Position numbers and translations under genes: made by a program
Part shown: positions 33,421 to 42,351 of the stretch, piece by piece
Layout of the letters: every line of letters starts with the position of its first letter
How positions within the stretch are numbered: position 1 is the stretch's first letter
The notes under the pieces: generated by a model
The model's database searches: none
What the model was told of the DNA's origin: nothing
The model's input: the letters and a program-made list of their open reading frames with translations, nothing else
Origin: Lysinimonas soli
GTDB lineage: Bacteria; Actinomycetota; Actinomycetes; Actinomycetales; Microbacteriaceae
Assembly: GCF_042655435.1 (NCBI RefSeq)
Contig: NZ_JBHSMG010000002.1
Span: 186,001 to 250,000 of the forward strand
Reading direction: 5' to 3'
Length of the DNA stretch: 64,000 bases

Positions 33421-34116
33421 TCAGAACAGCCGCGAGTGCCCGGTCTCGAGTCCGCGCATCGCGTCGTAATCGAGCAGCAGGCAGCGGATGCCGCGATCGG
33501 TCGCGAGGGTGCGCGCCTGCGGCTTGATCTCCTGCGCCGCGAAGACGCCGCTGACGGGCGCCAGAAGCGGGTCGCGGTTCATCAGCTCGAGATACCGGGT
33601 CAGCTGCTCGACCCCGTCGATGTCGCCGCGCCGCTTGATCTCGACGGCGACGCTCGCCCCCGCGGCATCCCGAGCCAGGATGTCGACGGGGCCGATCGCG
33701 GTCATGTACTCCCGCCGCACCAGGGTGTGCCCCTCGCCGAGCAGCTCGATCTGCTCCGCGAGGAGGCGCTGCAGGTCGGCCTCGACGCCGTCCTTCTGCA
33801 GCCCGGGGTCGATGCCGAGCTCGTGCTCGGAGTCGTGCAGCACCTCGTGGATCGAGATGACCAGCAGATCGGCGGTCTTGGCGTTGGTGACCCGCCACAG
33901 CTGCGTCACCCCGGCCGCGGCCCGCTCCTCGTCGACCTCCTCGCTCGAGAAGGTCGCGGGCGGGCTCATCCAGTTGAGCGGCTTGTAGCTCAGCGAGTCG
34001 GAGTGCACGAGCACGCTGCCATCGGCCTTGACCACGAGCAGGCGGGTCGCGAGCGGCAGGTGCGCGCTGAGACGCCCCGCGTAGTCGACGGAACAGCGGG
34101 CAACGACGAGACGCAC
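33421..34116 (-). CDS. nucS: Mismatch-specific endonuclease NucS (EndoMS)
   Basis: A 231-residue nuclease that gives Actinobacteria a MutS/MutL-independent mismatch repair. The N-terminal half (MRLVVARCSVDYAGRLSAHL..., KPLNWMSPP) binds DNA. The C-terminal half is a PD-(D/E)XK-type core: GPVDILARD and SVAVEIKRRGDIDGVEQLTRYLE. It ends RGLETGHSRLF; the C-terminal tail of NucS contacts the sliding clamp in related proteins. Length is typical. It neighbours an MFS gene 9 bp upstream on the same strand. Confidence 0.95.
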   Translation of the reverse strand: MRLVVARCSVDYAGRLSAHLPLATRLLVVKADGSVLVHSDSLSYKPLNWMSPPATFSSEEVDEERAAAGVTQLWRVTNAKTADLLVISIHEVLHDSEHELGIDPGLQKDGVEADLQRLLAEQIELLGEGHTLVRREYMTAIGPVDILARDAAGASVAVEIKRRGDIDGVEQLTRYLELMNRDPLLAPVSGVFAAQEIKPQARTLATDRGIRCLLLDYDAMRGLETGHSRLF

Positions 34117-34125
34117 GAGGGGAGT

Positions 34126-35367
34126 CTAGTTTTCCGCGGCGGGGCCGACCGGCGCGACCACCGTCTTGGCGAACCGCCCGCTGCGCTCGCGGGCCGCGGG
34201 CGCCGTGAACGCGGCGAGCAGGATGAGCACGAGCACGATCCACAGGGCGTTGAGCAGCCCGATCCGGTCGCCCACGAAGCCGATCAGCGGCGGTCCGGCG
34301 AGAAAGGCGAAATAGCCGACCGTCGCGACCGCACTCACCCGGGCGGCGGCCCGCGCGGGGTCGTCGCCCGCTGCCGACATCCCCATCGGGAACCCGAGCG
34401 ACGCGCCGACCCCCCAGAGCACGATGCCGACGACGGCGATCGGGATCACCGGCACGAGGATGACGAGCGCCAGGCCGACCGCCGCCGTCGCGCCCGACCA
34501 GCGCAGGGCCGCGACCCGTCCGATGCGGTCGATGAGCGGGCCTCCGACGATTCGCCCCACGGTCATCGCCGCGGTGAAGACGCCGAACAGCAAGGCGCCC
34601 TGACCGTTGTCGAGCCCGCGATCGTCGACCATGGCGAGCGCGAGCCAGTCGTTGGCCGAGCCCTCCGTGAAGGCCATGCCGAGCACGATGAGCCCGATGA
34701 GCAGGGTGCGCGGTTCGAGCCAGATCGCCATCCGCTCGCGGAAGGTGAGCGGGGTCGTGTCGGCCCCCTCGGCGCCGAGGTCGGCGTGCGCGGGGATGAA
34801 CCGCACCACGACGAGGGTCGAGATCGCCAGGAGCAGGCCGACGCCCGCCAGGTGCCAGACCGGGTCGATACCGAGGAAGGCGGCGGCGGATCCGAGCGCG
34901 GCGCCCACGACGGTGCCGAGACTCCAGCCGGCGTGGAACAGGGGAAGCAGGGTGCGGCCCGTGGTGCGCTCCACCCCGGCTCCCTCGACGTTCATGGCGA
35001 CGTCGCAGATCGAACTGCAGACGCCGTAGACCACGAGCGCGGCGAGCACCACCGCGAAGCTCGACAGCAGGGTGGTGCCGATCCCGATGCCGGCGAGGGC
35101 GAACGCGGCGATGACCAGGGCGAGTCGGATCGATTGACGGCCGCCGATCCAGTGCACCAGATGGCCCGAGACGAGCAGTCCGAGCACCGATCCGGCGGAG
35201 AGGCCGAAGATCAGGATGCCGACCTCGGCGACCGAGATCTGCAGGTGATCGCGCACGCTGGGGATGCGTGCGATCCATGCGGAGATTCCGAAGCCGTTGA
35301 GCACGAACACGGCGAACACGGCGTTCCGCCAGGCTGTGGCTCGGGGGGCTGTCGAGGAGGAGCGCAT
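34126..35367 (-). CDS. MFS transporter
   Basis: A 413-residue, 12-helix major facilitator of the group whose helix 1 reads VFVLNGFGISAWIARIPSVRDHL, often annotated as a predicted arabinose/drug exporter. The second half has GRIVGGPLIDRIGRVAALR. Substrate unknown. The ATG at 35367 diverges from the ABC exporter operon. The 9-bp distance to nucS suggests co-transcription. Confidence 0.86.
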   Translation of the reverse strand: MRSSSTAPRATAWRNAVFAVFVLNGFGISAWIARIPSVRDHLQISVAEVGILIFGLSAGSVLGLLVSGHLVHWIGGRQSIRLALVIAAFALAGIGIGTTLLSSFAVVLAALVVYGVCSSICDVAMNVEGAGVERTTGRTLLPLFHAGWSLGTVVGAALGSAAAFLGIDPVWHLAGVGLLLAISTLVVVRFIPAHADLGAEGADTTPLTFRERMAIWLEPRTLLIGLIVLGMAFTEGSANDWLALAMVDDRGLDNGQGALLFGVFTAAMTVGRIVGGPLIDRIGRVAALRWSGATAAVGLALVILVPVIPIAVVGIVLWGVGASLGFPMGMSAAGDDPARAAARVSAVATVGYFAFLAGPPLIGFVGDRIGLLNALWIVLVLILLAAFTAPAARERSGRFAKTVVAPVGPAAEN

Positions 35368-35417
35368 CGGTCAACGCTAGCGCGGGCGTCCTCCCGCGAG
35401 ACTCGGCGTTCTGGACA

Positions 35418-35433
35418 TTCACAAAATTGTGAA
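35418..35433. promoter_or_regulatory. Candidate operator TTCACAA-AA-TTGTGAA
   Basis: Perfect 7-bp inverted repeat with a 2-bp centre, 20 bp upstream of the ABC exporter ATG and in the divergent gap facing the MFS gene. The third gene of the exporter operon encodes a MarR/GbsR-type regulator, so it is the likely ligand. The site would overlap the ribosome-binding or promoter region. Confidence 0.6.
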
Positions 35434-35452
35434 CGAAGTGTACGCTCGCCGC

Positions 35453-36373
35453 ATGAGCAACGCGATCGAGGCCCGCGGCCTCGTCAAGACCTTCGGACGG
35501 GTGCGGGCCCTCGACGGCCTCGACCTCACGGTGCGCCGGGGGGAGGTGCACGGATTCCTCGGGCCGAACGGCGCGGGCAAGTCGACCACCCTGCGCGTGC
35601 TGCTCGGACTGCTGCGCGCGAGCGCCGGCGAGGCGACGATCCTCGGCAGGGACCCCTGGCGGGATGCCGTCGAGGTGCACCGCGAACTCGCCTACGTGCC
35701 CGGCGACGTGAACCTGTGGCCCAACCTGAGCGGCGGCGAGACGATCGACCTGCTGACCTCGCTCCGGGGCGGAGCAGATCCCGCCCTGCGCGAGCGGCTG
35801 CTGCGCGACTTCGAGCTCGACCCCAAGAAGCGCGGGCGCGGCTACTCGAAGGGCAATCGGCAGAAGGTCGCCCTCATCGCGGCGTTCGCCCGCCGCGCCG
35901 AGCTCTACCTCTTCGACGAGCCCACGAGCGGTCTCGACCCTGTGATGGAGGAGGTGTTCCGGCGCGAGGTCGAGCGGGTCCGCGCCGACGGGGCGACGGT
36001 GCTGCTGTCGAGTCACATCCTCAGCGAGGTCGAGCAGCTCTGCGAGCGGGTGACCATCGTGCGCGCCGGCCGGGCGGTCGAGTCCGGCTCGCTCGACGAG
36101 CTGCGTCATCTGACCCGCACCAGCTTCCACGTCAGCACCTCCGCGACGGCCGGCCAGATCTCGGCGCTGCCGGGGGTCTACGACCTGCGCATCGAGGCCG
36201 AGCGGCTCGTCTTCGACGTCGACACCGACGCGATCGACCCGGTCCTGGTGGCGCTCACGCGGGCCGGGGTGAGCGCGTTGACCGTGACACCGCCGTCGCT
36301 CGAGGAGCTGTTCCTGCGCCACTACGGCGACCGGCCCGGCGTGATCGCGCCCGCGGCGATCGAGGTGGGCTGA
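35453..36373 (+). CDS. ABC exporter ATP-binding protein
   Basis: A 306-residue nucleotide-binding subunit. Walker A is GPNGAGKST (about residues 40-48), the signature reads YSKGNRQKVALIAAF (SKGNR replacing LSGGQ), Walker B is LYLFDEPTSGLD and the switch His is in SSHILSEVEQL. The last ~90 residues form the C-terminal domain of drug- and polyketide-exporting subunits. ATG at 35453 is used because it directly precedes the conserved start; an ATG 24 bp upstream overlaps the palindromic operator region. It joins the permease gene with a 1-bp overlap (TGATG). Confidence 0.92.
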   Translation: MSNAIEARGLVKTFGRVRALDGLDLTVRRGEVHGFLGPNGAGKSTTLRVLLGLLRASAGEATILGRDPWRDAVEVHRELAYVPGDVNLWPNLSGGETIDLLTSLRGGADPALRERLLRDFELDPKKRGRGYSKGNRQKVALIAAFARRAELYLFDEPTSGLDPVMEEVFRREVERVRADGATVLLSSHILSEVEQLCERVTIVRAGRAVESGSLDELRHLTRTSFHVSTSATAGQISALPGVYDLRIEAERLVFDVDTDAIDPVLVALTRAGVSALTVTPPSLEELFLRHYGDRPGVIAPAAIEVG

Positions 36374-37974
36374 TGCGACGGGTTCTCGCGCTGCAGCTGC
36401 GTCGCGACCGGGTCGTGCTCAGCGTCTGGATCGTCGCGATCGCGGTGACCCTCGCCGGCAGTGCAGCCACCGTGGCGAGCGAGTTCGCGACGGCCTCCGA
36501 GCGCACGACCGTGCTGAGCCTCAGCCTCGCGACGCCGTCGCTGCTCGCGCTGCGCGGCAACCCGAACGGGGCGTCGGCGGGCTCGCTGTTGTTCTTCGAT
36601 GTCTTCACCTTCCTGGCGGTGGCCTTCGGCCTCATGAACACCTTCTTCGCGACCCGCCACGGCCGGGCCGATGAGGAGCAGGGGCGTCGCGAGCTGATCG
36701 CGGCGTCGCCGATCCGCCGATCCGCCCCACTCGTCTCGACCGCCCTGCTCGGGCTCGCCGCAGATGCCGTGCTCTCCCTGCTGTCGGCGCTCGGGTTCAT
36801 CGCCGCGGGCTACGGCGGGGCCGGGGCCTGGGTCGCGGCCGCGGCGCTCGGGGCGATCGGGCTGTGCTTCCTGGGGATCGGGATGCTGGCCGGCGAGCTG
36901 GCGGCCACCTCCCGGGCCGCGAACTCGATCGGGGTCGTCGCGGTGCTGCTCGCCTATGCCCTGCGAGCGGCCGGGGACGCGCTCGGCACCCCGCACATCG
37001 CCGCACTCACGCTCGACCCCGGGTGGCCGTCGTGGCTGTCGCCGATCGGCTGGGGCCAGCAGACCCTCGCCTTCACCGAGAACCGGATCTGGCCGGTCCT
37101 GCTGCTGCTCGCGCTCGCCGTCGCCGCGGGAGGGACCGCCTTCGCCGTGCACGCCCGCCGAGATCTCGGCGCCAGCCTGCTGCCCGAGCGCGATGGGCGA
37201 GCGATCGCGCGGCGCAGCCTGCGCTCGCTGCTCGGGCTCGACTGGCGACTGCACTGGCCGTCGGTGCTCGGCTGGGCGGTCGGCGCGGCCCTGCTCGGCG
37301 TGGCGACGGGAGCGCTCGCGAGCGCGGCCGACGACCTCGTCGCGGGCAACGCCCAGGTGCTGACCGTGCTCGAGCAGCTGAGCCCGAGCGGTGGAGTCGA
37401 CACCGCCGGGCTGTTCATCGAGACGGTCATGATCATGATCGGGATGCTCGCCGCGGCCGCCGGCATCCAGGCGGTCCTGCGGTTGCGTGGCGAGGAGGCC
37501 GAGGGTCGGGCGGAGCTGGTGCTCGCCGCCCCCGTGGGCCGGGTGCGCTGGCTCGGCGATTCGCTCGTCGTCGGGGCCGTCGCGACCTCCTCGGTGGCGG
37601 CGGCGGCCGGACTGGCCGCGGCGCTGGGCTTCGCGGCCACCGGCCATTCGGTCAACGGCTGGCATGCCCTCGGGCAGGCCTTCGCCGAACTCCCCGCCGC
37701 GGTGACGATGGTGGCGGTGGCGGCCGTGCTGATCGCCGTGCTGCCCCGCATCTCGACGCTCGGCTCGTGGGTGATCTTCGCCGCGGCGATCGTGATCGGC
37801 CTGTTCGGGCAGCTTCTGAAACTGCCGCAGGCCGTGCGTGACGCGAGCCCCTTCAGTCACGTGCCCACGGTGCCGTTCACCGACTGGGGACCGTCTCTCG
37901 TGCTCACCGCCGTCGCCTTCGCCCTGGCCGCCGTCGCACTGGTGCTCGTGCGTCGGCGAGACTTGTCGACATGA
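36373..37974 (+). CDS. ABC exporter permease (ABC-2 type, polyketide-antibiotic exporter-like)
   Basis: A 533-residue integral membrane protein with about 12 helices in two homologous halves (first half 1-265, second from about 280). It resembles the large COG3559-type permeases annotated as exporters of polyketide antibiotics. It contains GRADEEQGRRELIAASPIRR and the matching second-half RGEEAEGRAELVLAAPVGR motifs in cytoplasmic loops. It works with the ATPase upstream and may export a drug or lipid. Overlaps the regulator by 4 bp. Confidence 0.88.
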   Translation: MRRVLALQLRRDRVVLSVWIVAIAVTLAGSAATVASEFATASERTTVLSLSLATPSLLALRGNPNGASAGSLLFFDVFTFLAVAFGLMNTFFATRHGRADEEQGRRELIAASPIRRSAPLVSTALLGLAADAVLSLLSALGFIAAGYGGAGAWVAAAALGAIGLCFLGIGMLAGELAATSRAANSIGVVAVLLAYALRAAGDALGTPHIAALTLDPGWPSWLSPIGWGQQTLAFTENRIWPVLLLLALAVAAGGTAFAVHARRDLGASLLPERDGRAIARRSLRSLLGLDWRLHWPSVLGWAVGAALLGVATGALASAADDLVAGNAQVLTVLEQLSPSGGVDTAGLFIETVMIMIGMLAAAAGIQAVLRLRGEEAEGRAELVLAAPVGRVRWLGDSLVVGAVATSSVAAAAGLAAALGFAATGHSVNGWHALGQAFAELPAAVTMVAVAAVLIAVLPRISTLGSWVIFAAAIVIGLFGQLLKLPQAVRDASPFSHVPTVPFTDWGPSLVLTAVAFALAAVALVLVRRRDLST

Positions 37975-38480
37975 CGACGGCGGACGAGTCCCGAAAGGCC
38001 GCCGCCGACTTCGTCGCGACGATCGGTGGCGACTTCGCGGCGCAGGGCTTCCCGCGCCTGCCGGGATTCATCCTGATGGCGATCACCGTGAGCGAGAGGG
38101 GGCAGCTGACCGCCGCCGAACTCGGCGCCGAACTCGGGGTCAGCGCGGCGGCGATCTCGGGAGCGGTGCGCTACCTCGGCGTGCTCGGGTTCATCCGCAC
38201 CGTGACGGAGCCGGGCAGCCGTCGACACGTCTACACGCTCGGCGACACCCCCTGGTACACGGCGAGCCTCACCAGCACCGGCCGCTACCCGCAGCTCGTG
38301 CGGTCCATGCGCGACGCCGCGGCGCGGCTCGGCGGGCGGCCGAGTGCTCAGGCCCGTGTCGAGGAGCTGGCCGACTTCTTCGAGTTCCTCGAACGCCGCC
38401 TGCCGGCCCTCCTCGTCGAGTGGAACGAGGAGCTCGCTCGGCGCGCACCCACGAAGGGCCGGCTCCGAGCGGCTCGCTAG
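37971..38480 (+). CDS. GbsR/MarR-family transcriptional regulator
   Basis: A 169-residue winged-helix regulator: KAAADFVATIGGDFAAQGFPRLPGFILMAIT forms the dimer part, and LTAAELGAELGVSAAAISGAVRYLGVLGFI the recognition helix. Helices at the C-terminus complete the dimer. It is the third gene of the ABC exporter operon (ATGA overlap) and probably represses it through the TTCACAA/TTGTGAA palindrome. Small-molecule ligands of this family are diverse. Confidence 0.9.
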   Translation: MTTADESRKAAADFVATIGGDFAAQGFPRLPGFILMAITVSERGQLTAAELGAELGVSAAAISGAVRYLGVLGFIRTVTEPGSRRHVYTLGDTPWYTASLTSTGRYPQLVRSMRDAAARLGGRPSAQARVEELADFFEFLERRLPALLVEWNEELARRAPTKGRLRAAR

Positions 38481-39466
38481 GCGAACCGGGCCACGAGCTC
38501 GTCGTAGCGCGCGTCGAGCGCCGCATCCACCTGCTGCCGGGCCGGCTCGGCCAGGTGCCAGTCGACCGTCTCTCGGGCCCCGGCGGCGAACGGCGTCGTG
38601 GCGACCCAGCCCGGCACGAGCGACTTGATCCGCGTGTTGTCGAAGACGACGCTGTGCGCCTTGTCGCCGAGCAGGCCCGGACCGAACTCCGGCAGCTCGC
38701 GCGCGAGGGTGTCGCTCGCGATGTGCACGAGACGCGGCTCGACGCCGAGCGCTGCGGCGTACAGGCCGGCGATCGCATCCCAGCTCAGCGATTCGTCGGA
38801 GGTGATGTGCACGGGCGAGCCCAGTGCGTGCGGGTTGCCGAACAGGCCGACGAACGCGGGGGCGAAGTCGCGGGCATGAGTGAGGGTCCACAGCGAGGAT
38901 CCGTCGCCGTGGACGACGATCGGCAGACCGCGCCGCATGCGATCGAGCGCGGTCCAGCCGCCGTCGAGCGCGATCAGGCCGGGGTCGTAGGTGTGCGATG
39001 GGCGCACGATCGTCATCGGGAAGCCGTCGTCGCGATACGCCGCGATCAGCAGGTCCTCGCAGGCGATCTTGTCGCGGGAGTACTGCCAGAACGGGTTGCG
39101 CAGCGGCGTCGACTCGACGATCGGCAGCTGGGCGATCGGCTTCTGATACGCGGATGCCGAGGAGATGAACAGGTAGTGCCCCGCGCGCCCCGTGAACAGC
39201 TCGATGTCGGCCTGCACCTGGGCGGGGACGAAGGCTCGGAAGTCGGCGACCACGTCGAACTCGCGCGACCCGACCGCGGCGCGCACCGAGGCCGGATCGG
39301 AGGCGTCGCCGATGATCGTCTCGGCGCCATCGATCGGCGGGCGCGTCGTGCTCGTGCCCCGGTTGAGCAGGGTGACGGTCATGCCGCGCTCGACGGCCAA
39401 TCGGCTCACCGACGAACTGATGATGCCGTTGCCGCCGATCAGGAGGACCCGCTGCGCGGTCGCCAT
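38477..39466 (-). CDS. NAD-dependent epimerase/dehydratase (extended SDR)
   Basis: A 329-residue extended short-chain dehydrogenase-fold protein. The nucleotide-binding motif is GGNGIISSSV, a slightly altered GxxGxxG. YSRDK is the catalytic Tyr-Lys pair, with SSASAY just before. The IVRPSHTYDPG and HGDGSSLWTLTHARDFA blocks suggest an NAD(P)-sugar or lipid substrate; no exact substrate can be named. It converges on the GbsR gene (4-bp overlap) and its start touches the next gene's stop by 1 bp. Confidence 0.86.
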   Translation of the reverse strand: MATAQRVLLIGGNGIISSSVSRLAVERGMTVTLLNRGTSTTRPPIDGAETIIGDASDPASVRAAVGSREFDVVADFRAFVPAQVQADIELFTGRAGHYLFISSASAYQKPIAQLPIVESTPLRNPFWQYSRDKIACEDLLIAAYRDDGFPMTIVRPSHTYDPGLIALDGGWTALDRMRRGLPIVVHGDGSSLWTLTHARDFAPAFVGLFGNPHALGSPVHITSDESLSWDAIAGLYAAALGVEPRLVHIASDTLARELPEFGPGLLGDKAHSVVFDNTRIKSLVPGWVATTPFAAGARETVDWHLAEPARQQVDAALDARYDELVARFA

Positions 39467-40236
39467 CAGTTGAGCGCCGGGGTGTCGGAGGGGATGACGC
39501 CGTCGGCGTAGAGCTCGGAGGCGAGATCTCGCAGGGCGCGCAGCGCGACCCGCTGCGGCAGCGGTCCGTACGAGATTCGCGTGACGCCGAGTTGCTCGTA
39601 CTCCGCCGCCGTCAGCGCGCCAGGAATGCCGATCACGCTGAGCACGCCGACCCCGAGGCCGGCCACCAGCCTCTCGGTCGCCTCTCGATCGAGGATCCCG
39701 GGCACGAAGACCGCGGCGGCCCCCTCGGCCAGGTACGCCCGGCCGCGCTCGATCGCGTCGGCGATGCTCTGCTCGAGGGGACGGTCTCCGCCACGGGCGA
39801 TGGCATCCGTGCGTGCGTTGAGCTGGAAGTCGACCCCTTCGGATCGCGCCGCGGCGACGATCTGTCGCACGCGATCCACCGATTCGTCGATCGGTCGCAG
39901 CCGGTCTTCGACGTTCGCCCCGACCGCCCCGACCCCGATGGCGCGGCGCACCGTCTCGCCCGGATCGGCGTAGCCGTCGTCGAGGTCGGCGGTGACCGGC
40001 AGCTCGGTGGCGGCGACGATCTCGGCGAGCGACGTGATGACGAGCTCGAACGGCATGGCCCCGTCGGCGAAGCCGTGGCTCGCGGCGATCGAGTGCCCCG
40101 CCGTGGCGATCGCCGTGGTCTCGGGAAGCGCGGCGACGGTGCGCGCCGAGACGGCATCCCACACGTTCACCAGTCGCAGGATCGTGGACGAGCCGTAGAG
40201 CGCCGCGAGGGCGGCCGCCTTGTCGTGAGTGGTCAT
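39466..40236 (-). CDS. Isocitrate lyase/PEP mutase-family protein
   Basis: A 256-residue member of the isocitrate lyase/phosphoenolpyruvate mutase superfamily. The TIM-barrel features are LVNVWDAVSA (N-terminal strand), LPVTADLDDGYADP (metal-binding Asp cluster), GANVEDRL and NARTDAIARG. It lacks the KRCGH loop of PrpB, so a lyase with another acyl substrate is likelier than methylisocitrate lyase. Many actinobacterial paralogues have no known substrate. It appears to form an operon with the downstream epimerase (1-bp overlap). Confidence 0.85.
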   Translation of the reverse strand: MTTHDKAAALAALYGSSTILRLVNVWDAVSARTVAALPETTAIATAGHSIAASHGFADGAMPFELVITSLAEIVAATELPVTADLDDGYADPGETVRRAIGVGAVGANVEDRLRPIDESVDRVRQIVAAARSEGVDFQLNARTDAIARGGDRPLEQSIADAIERGRAYLAEGAAAVFVPGILDREATERLVAGLGVGVLSVIGIPGALTAAEYEQLGVTRISYGPLPQRVALRALRDLASELYADGVIPSDTPALN

Positions 40237-40291
40237 GCTGCGACGCTACCCCGCATCTCCGACGCGGATCGCGGCGACCTAGGCTGAATGC

Positions 40292-42259
40292 ATGACCGAC
40301 GCCACCCCGCTCAGCTCCGGTATCGAACTCGACGAACTCGACCCCGCGATCCGCCCGCAGGACGACCTGTTCCGGCACGTCAACGGCAAGTGGATCGCCC
40401 GCACCGAGATCCCGAGCGACAAGGCCCGATACGGCTCGTTCTACATCCTCGCCGAGCAGGCGGAGCAGGCGGTCCGCGAGATCATCGAGCAGGCCCAGAC
40501 GGCCGAGCCCGGCAGCGAGGCCCGCAAGATCGGCGACCTCTACGCGAGCTTCATGGACGAGAGCAGGATCGAGCAGCTCGGCCTGACCCCGCTGGCCGCC
40601 GACCTCGAGGCGGTCGAGGCGATCGACTCGATCCCGGCGCTGCTCGCCGAACTCGGGCGGCTCGAGCGCCTCGGCACGAGTGGCTTCGTGCAGGCCTTCG
40701 TCGACAACGACCCCGGCGACCCCGAGCGCTACCTGGTCTTCCTCGAGCAGGGCGGCATCGGGCTGCCCGACGAGTCGTACTTCCGCGAAGAGAAGTTCGC
40801 CGAGATCCGCACCGCCTATCTTGCCTTCCTCGAGAAGATGTTCGACCTGGCGGGGCTCAGCGAACCCGCCGTGCGCGCGGCACGGGTGTTCGGCCTCGAG
40901 ACCGAGCTGGCCGCCCACCACTGGGACAACGTGCGCACCCGCGACAGCCAGGCCACGTACAACCCGCTGCCGTGGGTCGAGGTCGAGAAGCTCGCGGGAG
41001 CCGCGCCGCTGGTCGACTGGCTCGACGCCCTCGACGTTCCGACCGGATCGTTCGACGAGCTCGTGGTGCGCGAGCCGAGTTTCGTCGAGGGGCTCGGCAG
41101 CCTGTTGACGGACGACCGCCTCGCGAGCTGGACGGACTGGCTGCGCTGGCAGATCATCCACTCGGCGGCGCCCTATCTGAGCAGAGAGGTCGTCGACGCC
41201 AACTTCGACTTCTACGGCAAGACCCTCACCGGAACGCCCGAGCTTCGGGCGCGCTGGAAGCGCGGGGTCTCGGTCGCCGAGGGCGCCATGGGGGAGGCGA
41301 TCGGCAAGATCTACGTCGAGCGGCACTTCAGCCCCGCGGCCAAGACGGCCATGGACGCGCTCGTCGCCAAGCTGATCGAGGCGTACCGCGAGAGCATCAC
41401 GAACCTCGACTGGATGACCGAGCCGACTCGCGCGCGCGCTCTCGACAAGCTGTCGAAGTTCACGCCCAAGATCGGTTACCCCGTGAAGTGGCGCGACTAT
41501 TCGAGCCTGACGATCCTGCCCGACGATCTGATCGCCAACGTGCGCGCGACGACCGAGTTCGAGTTCCAGCGCGAGCTCGGCAAGATCGGCAAGCCGCTGG
41601 ACCGCGACGAGTGGTTCATGACGCCGCAGACCATCAACGCGTACTACAACCCCGGTTTCAACGAGATCGTGTTCCCCGCCGCGATCCTGCAGTACCCGTT
41701 CTTCGACGAGCCCCGGGAGGCCGCGGCCAACTTCGGTGCGATCGGTGCCGTGATCGGCCACGAGATCGGCCACGGCTTCGACGACCAGGGCTCGCAGTAC
41801 GACGGGGACGGCCGCCTCACCAACTGGTGGACCGAGGCGGATCGCACGGCGTTCGAGGAGCGCACGAAGGCGCTCATCGCGCAGTACGACGCGCTCGCGC
41901 CGAAGGCCCTGCCCGAGCACCACGTCAACGGCGCCCTCACGATCGGCGAGAACATCGGGGATCTCGGCGGTCTCGCGATCGCCTGGAAGGCGTACCTGCT
42001 CTGGCTCGACGGCGCGGAGCCGCCGGTCATCGACGGCCTGACGGGCGCCGAGCGCTTCTTCCTGAGCTGGGCGCAGGCCTGGCAGGCGAAGCTGCGCGAC
42101 GAGGAGGCGCTGCGGCTGCTCTCGATCGACCCGCACTCGCCGAACGAGTTCCGCTGCAACCAGATCGTGCGCAACATCGACGAGTTCGCCACCGAGTTCG
42201 GCCTGAGTGCGAGCGACGCGCTCTGGCTGCCGCCGGAGGAGCGCGTGCGCATCTGGTGA
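40292..42259 (+). CDS. M13-family (neprilysin-like) zinc metallopeptidase
   Basis: A 655-residue peptidase without signal peptide. The zinc site HEIGH is at about residues 490-494 (VIGHEIGHGFDDQG), the third ligand is in ENIGDLGGLAIAW, and NAYYNPGFNEIVFPAAILQ is the substrate-binding block. The C-terminus ends PPEERVRIW, close to the family's typical CxVW end. It cleaves peptides up to about 40 residues in related bacteria. It stands alone, divergent from the PEP mutase-like gene across 55 bp. Confidence 0.95.
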   Translation: MTDATPLSSGIELDELDPAIRPQDDLFRHVNGKWIARTEIPSDKARYGSFYILAEQAEQAVREIIEQAQTAEPGSEARKIGDLYASFMDESRIEQLGLTPLAADLEAVEAIDSIPALLAELGRLERLGTSGFVQAFVDNDPGDPERYLVFLEQGGIGLPDESYFREEKFAEIRTAYLAFLEKMFDLAGLSEPAVRAARVFGLETELAAHHWDNVRTRDSQATYNPLPWVEVEKLAGAAPLVDWLDALDVPTGSFDELVVREPSFVEGLGSLLTDDRLASWTDWLRWQIIHSAAPYLSREVVDANFDFYGKTLTGTPELRARWKRGVSVAEGAMGEAIGKIYVERHFSPAAKTAMDALVAKLIEAYRESITNLDWMTEPTRARALDKLSKFTPKIGYPVKWRDYSSLTILPDDLIANVRATTEFEFQRELGKIGKPLDRDEWFMTPQTINAYYNPGFNEIVFPAAILQYPFFDEPREAAANFGAIGAVIGHEIGHGFDDQGSQYDGDGRLTNWWTEADRTAFEERTKALIAQYDALAPKALPEHHVNGALTIGENIGDLGGLAIAWKAYLLWLDGAEPPVIDGLTGAERFFLSWAQAWQAKLRDEEALRLLSIDPHSPNEFRCNQIVRNIDEFATEFGLSASDALWLPPEERVRIW

Positions 42260-42351
42260 TCTGCACTTGCCGGTCCGGCGCACACCCGGATGCAGCATCG
42301 CATGCGTAGCATGTAGGCGACCCTGGCGGTTCCCCCCGAGAAGGCATCCCC

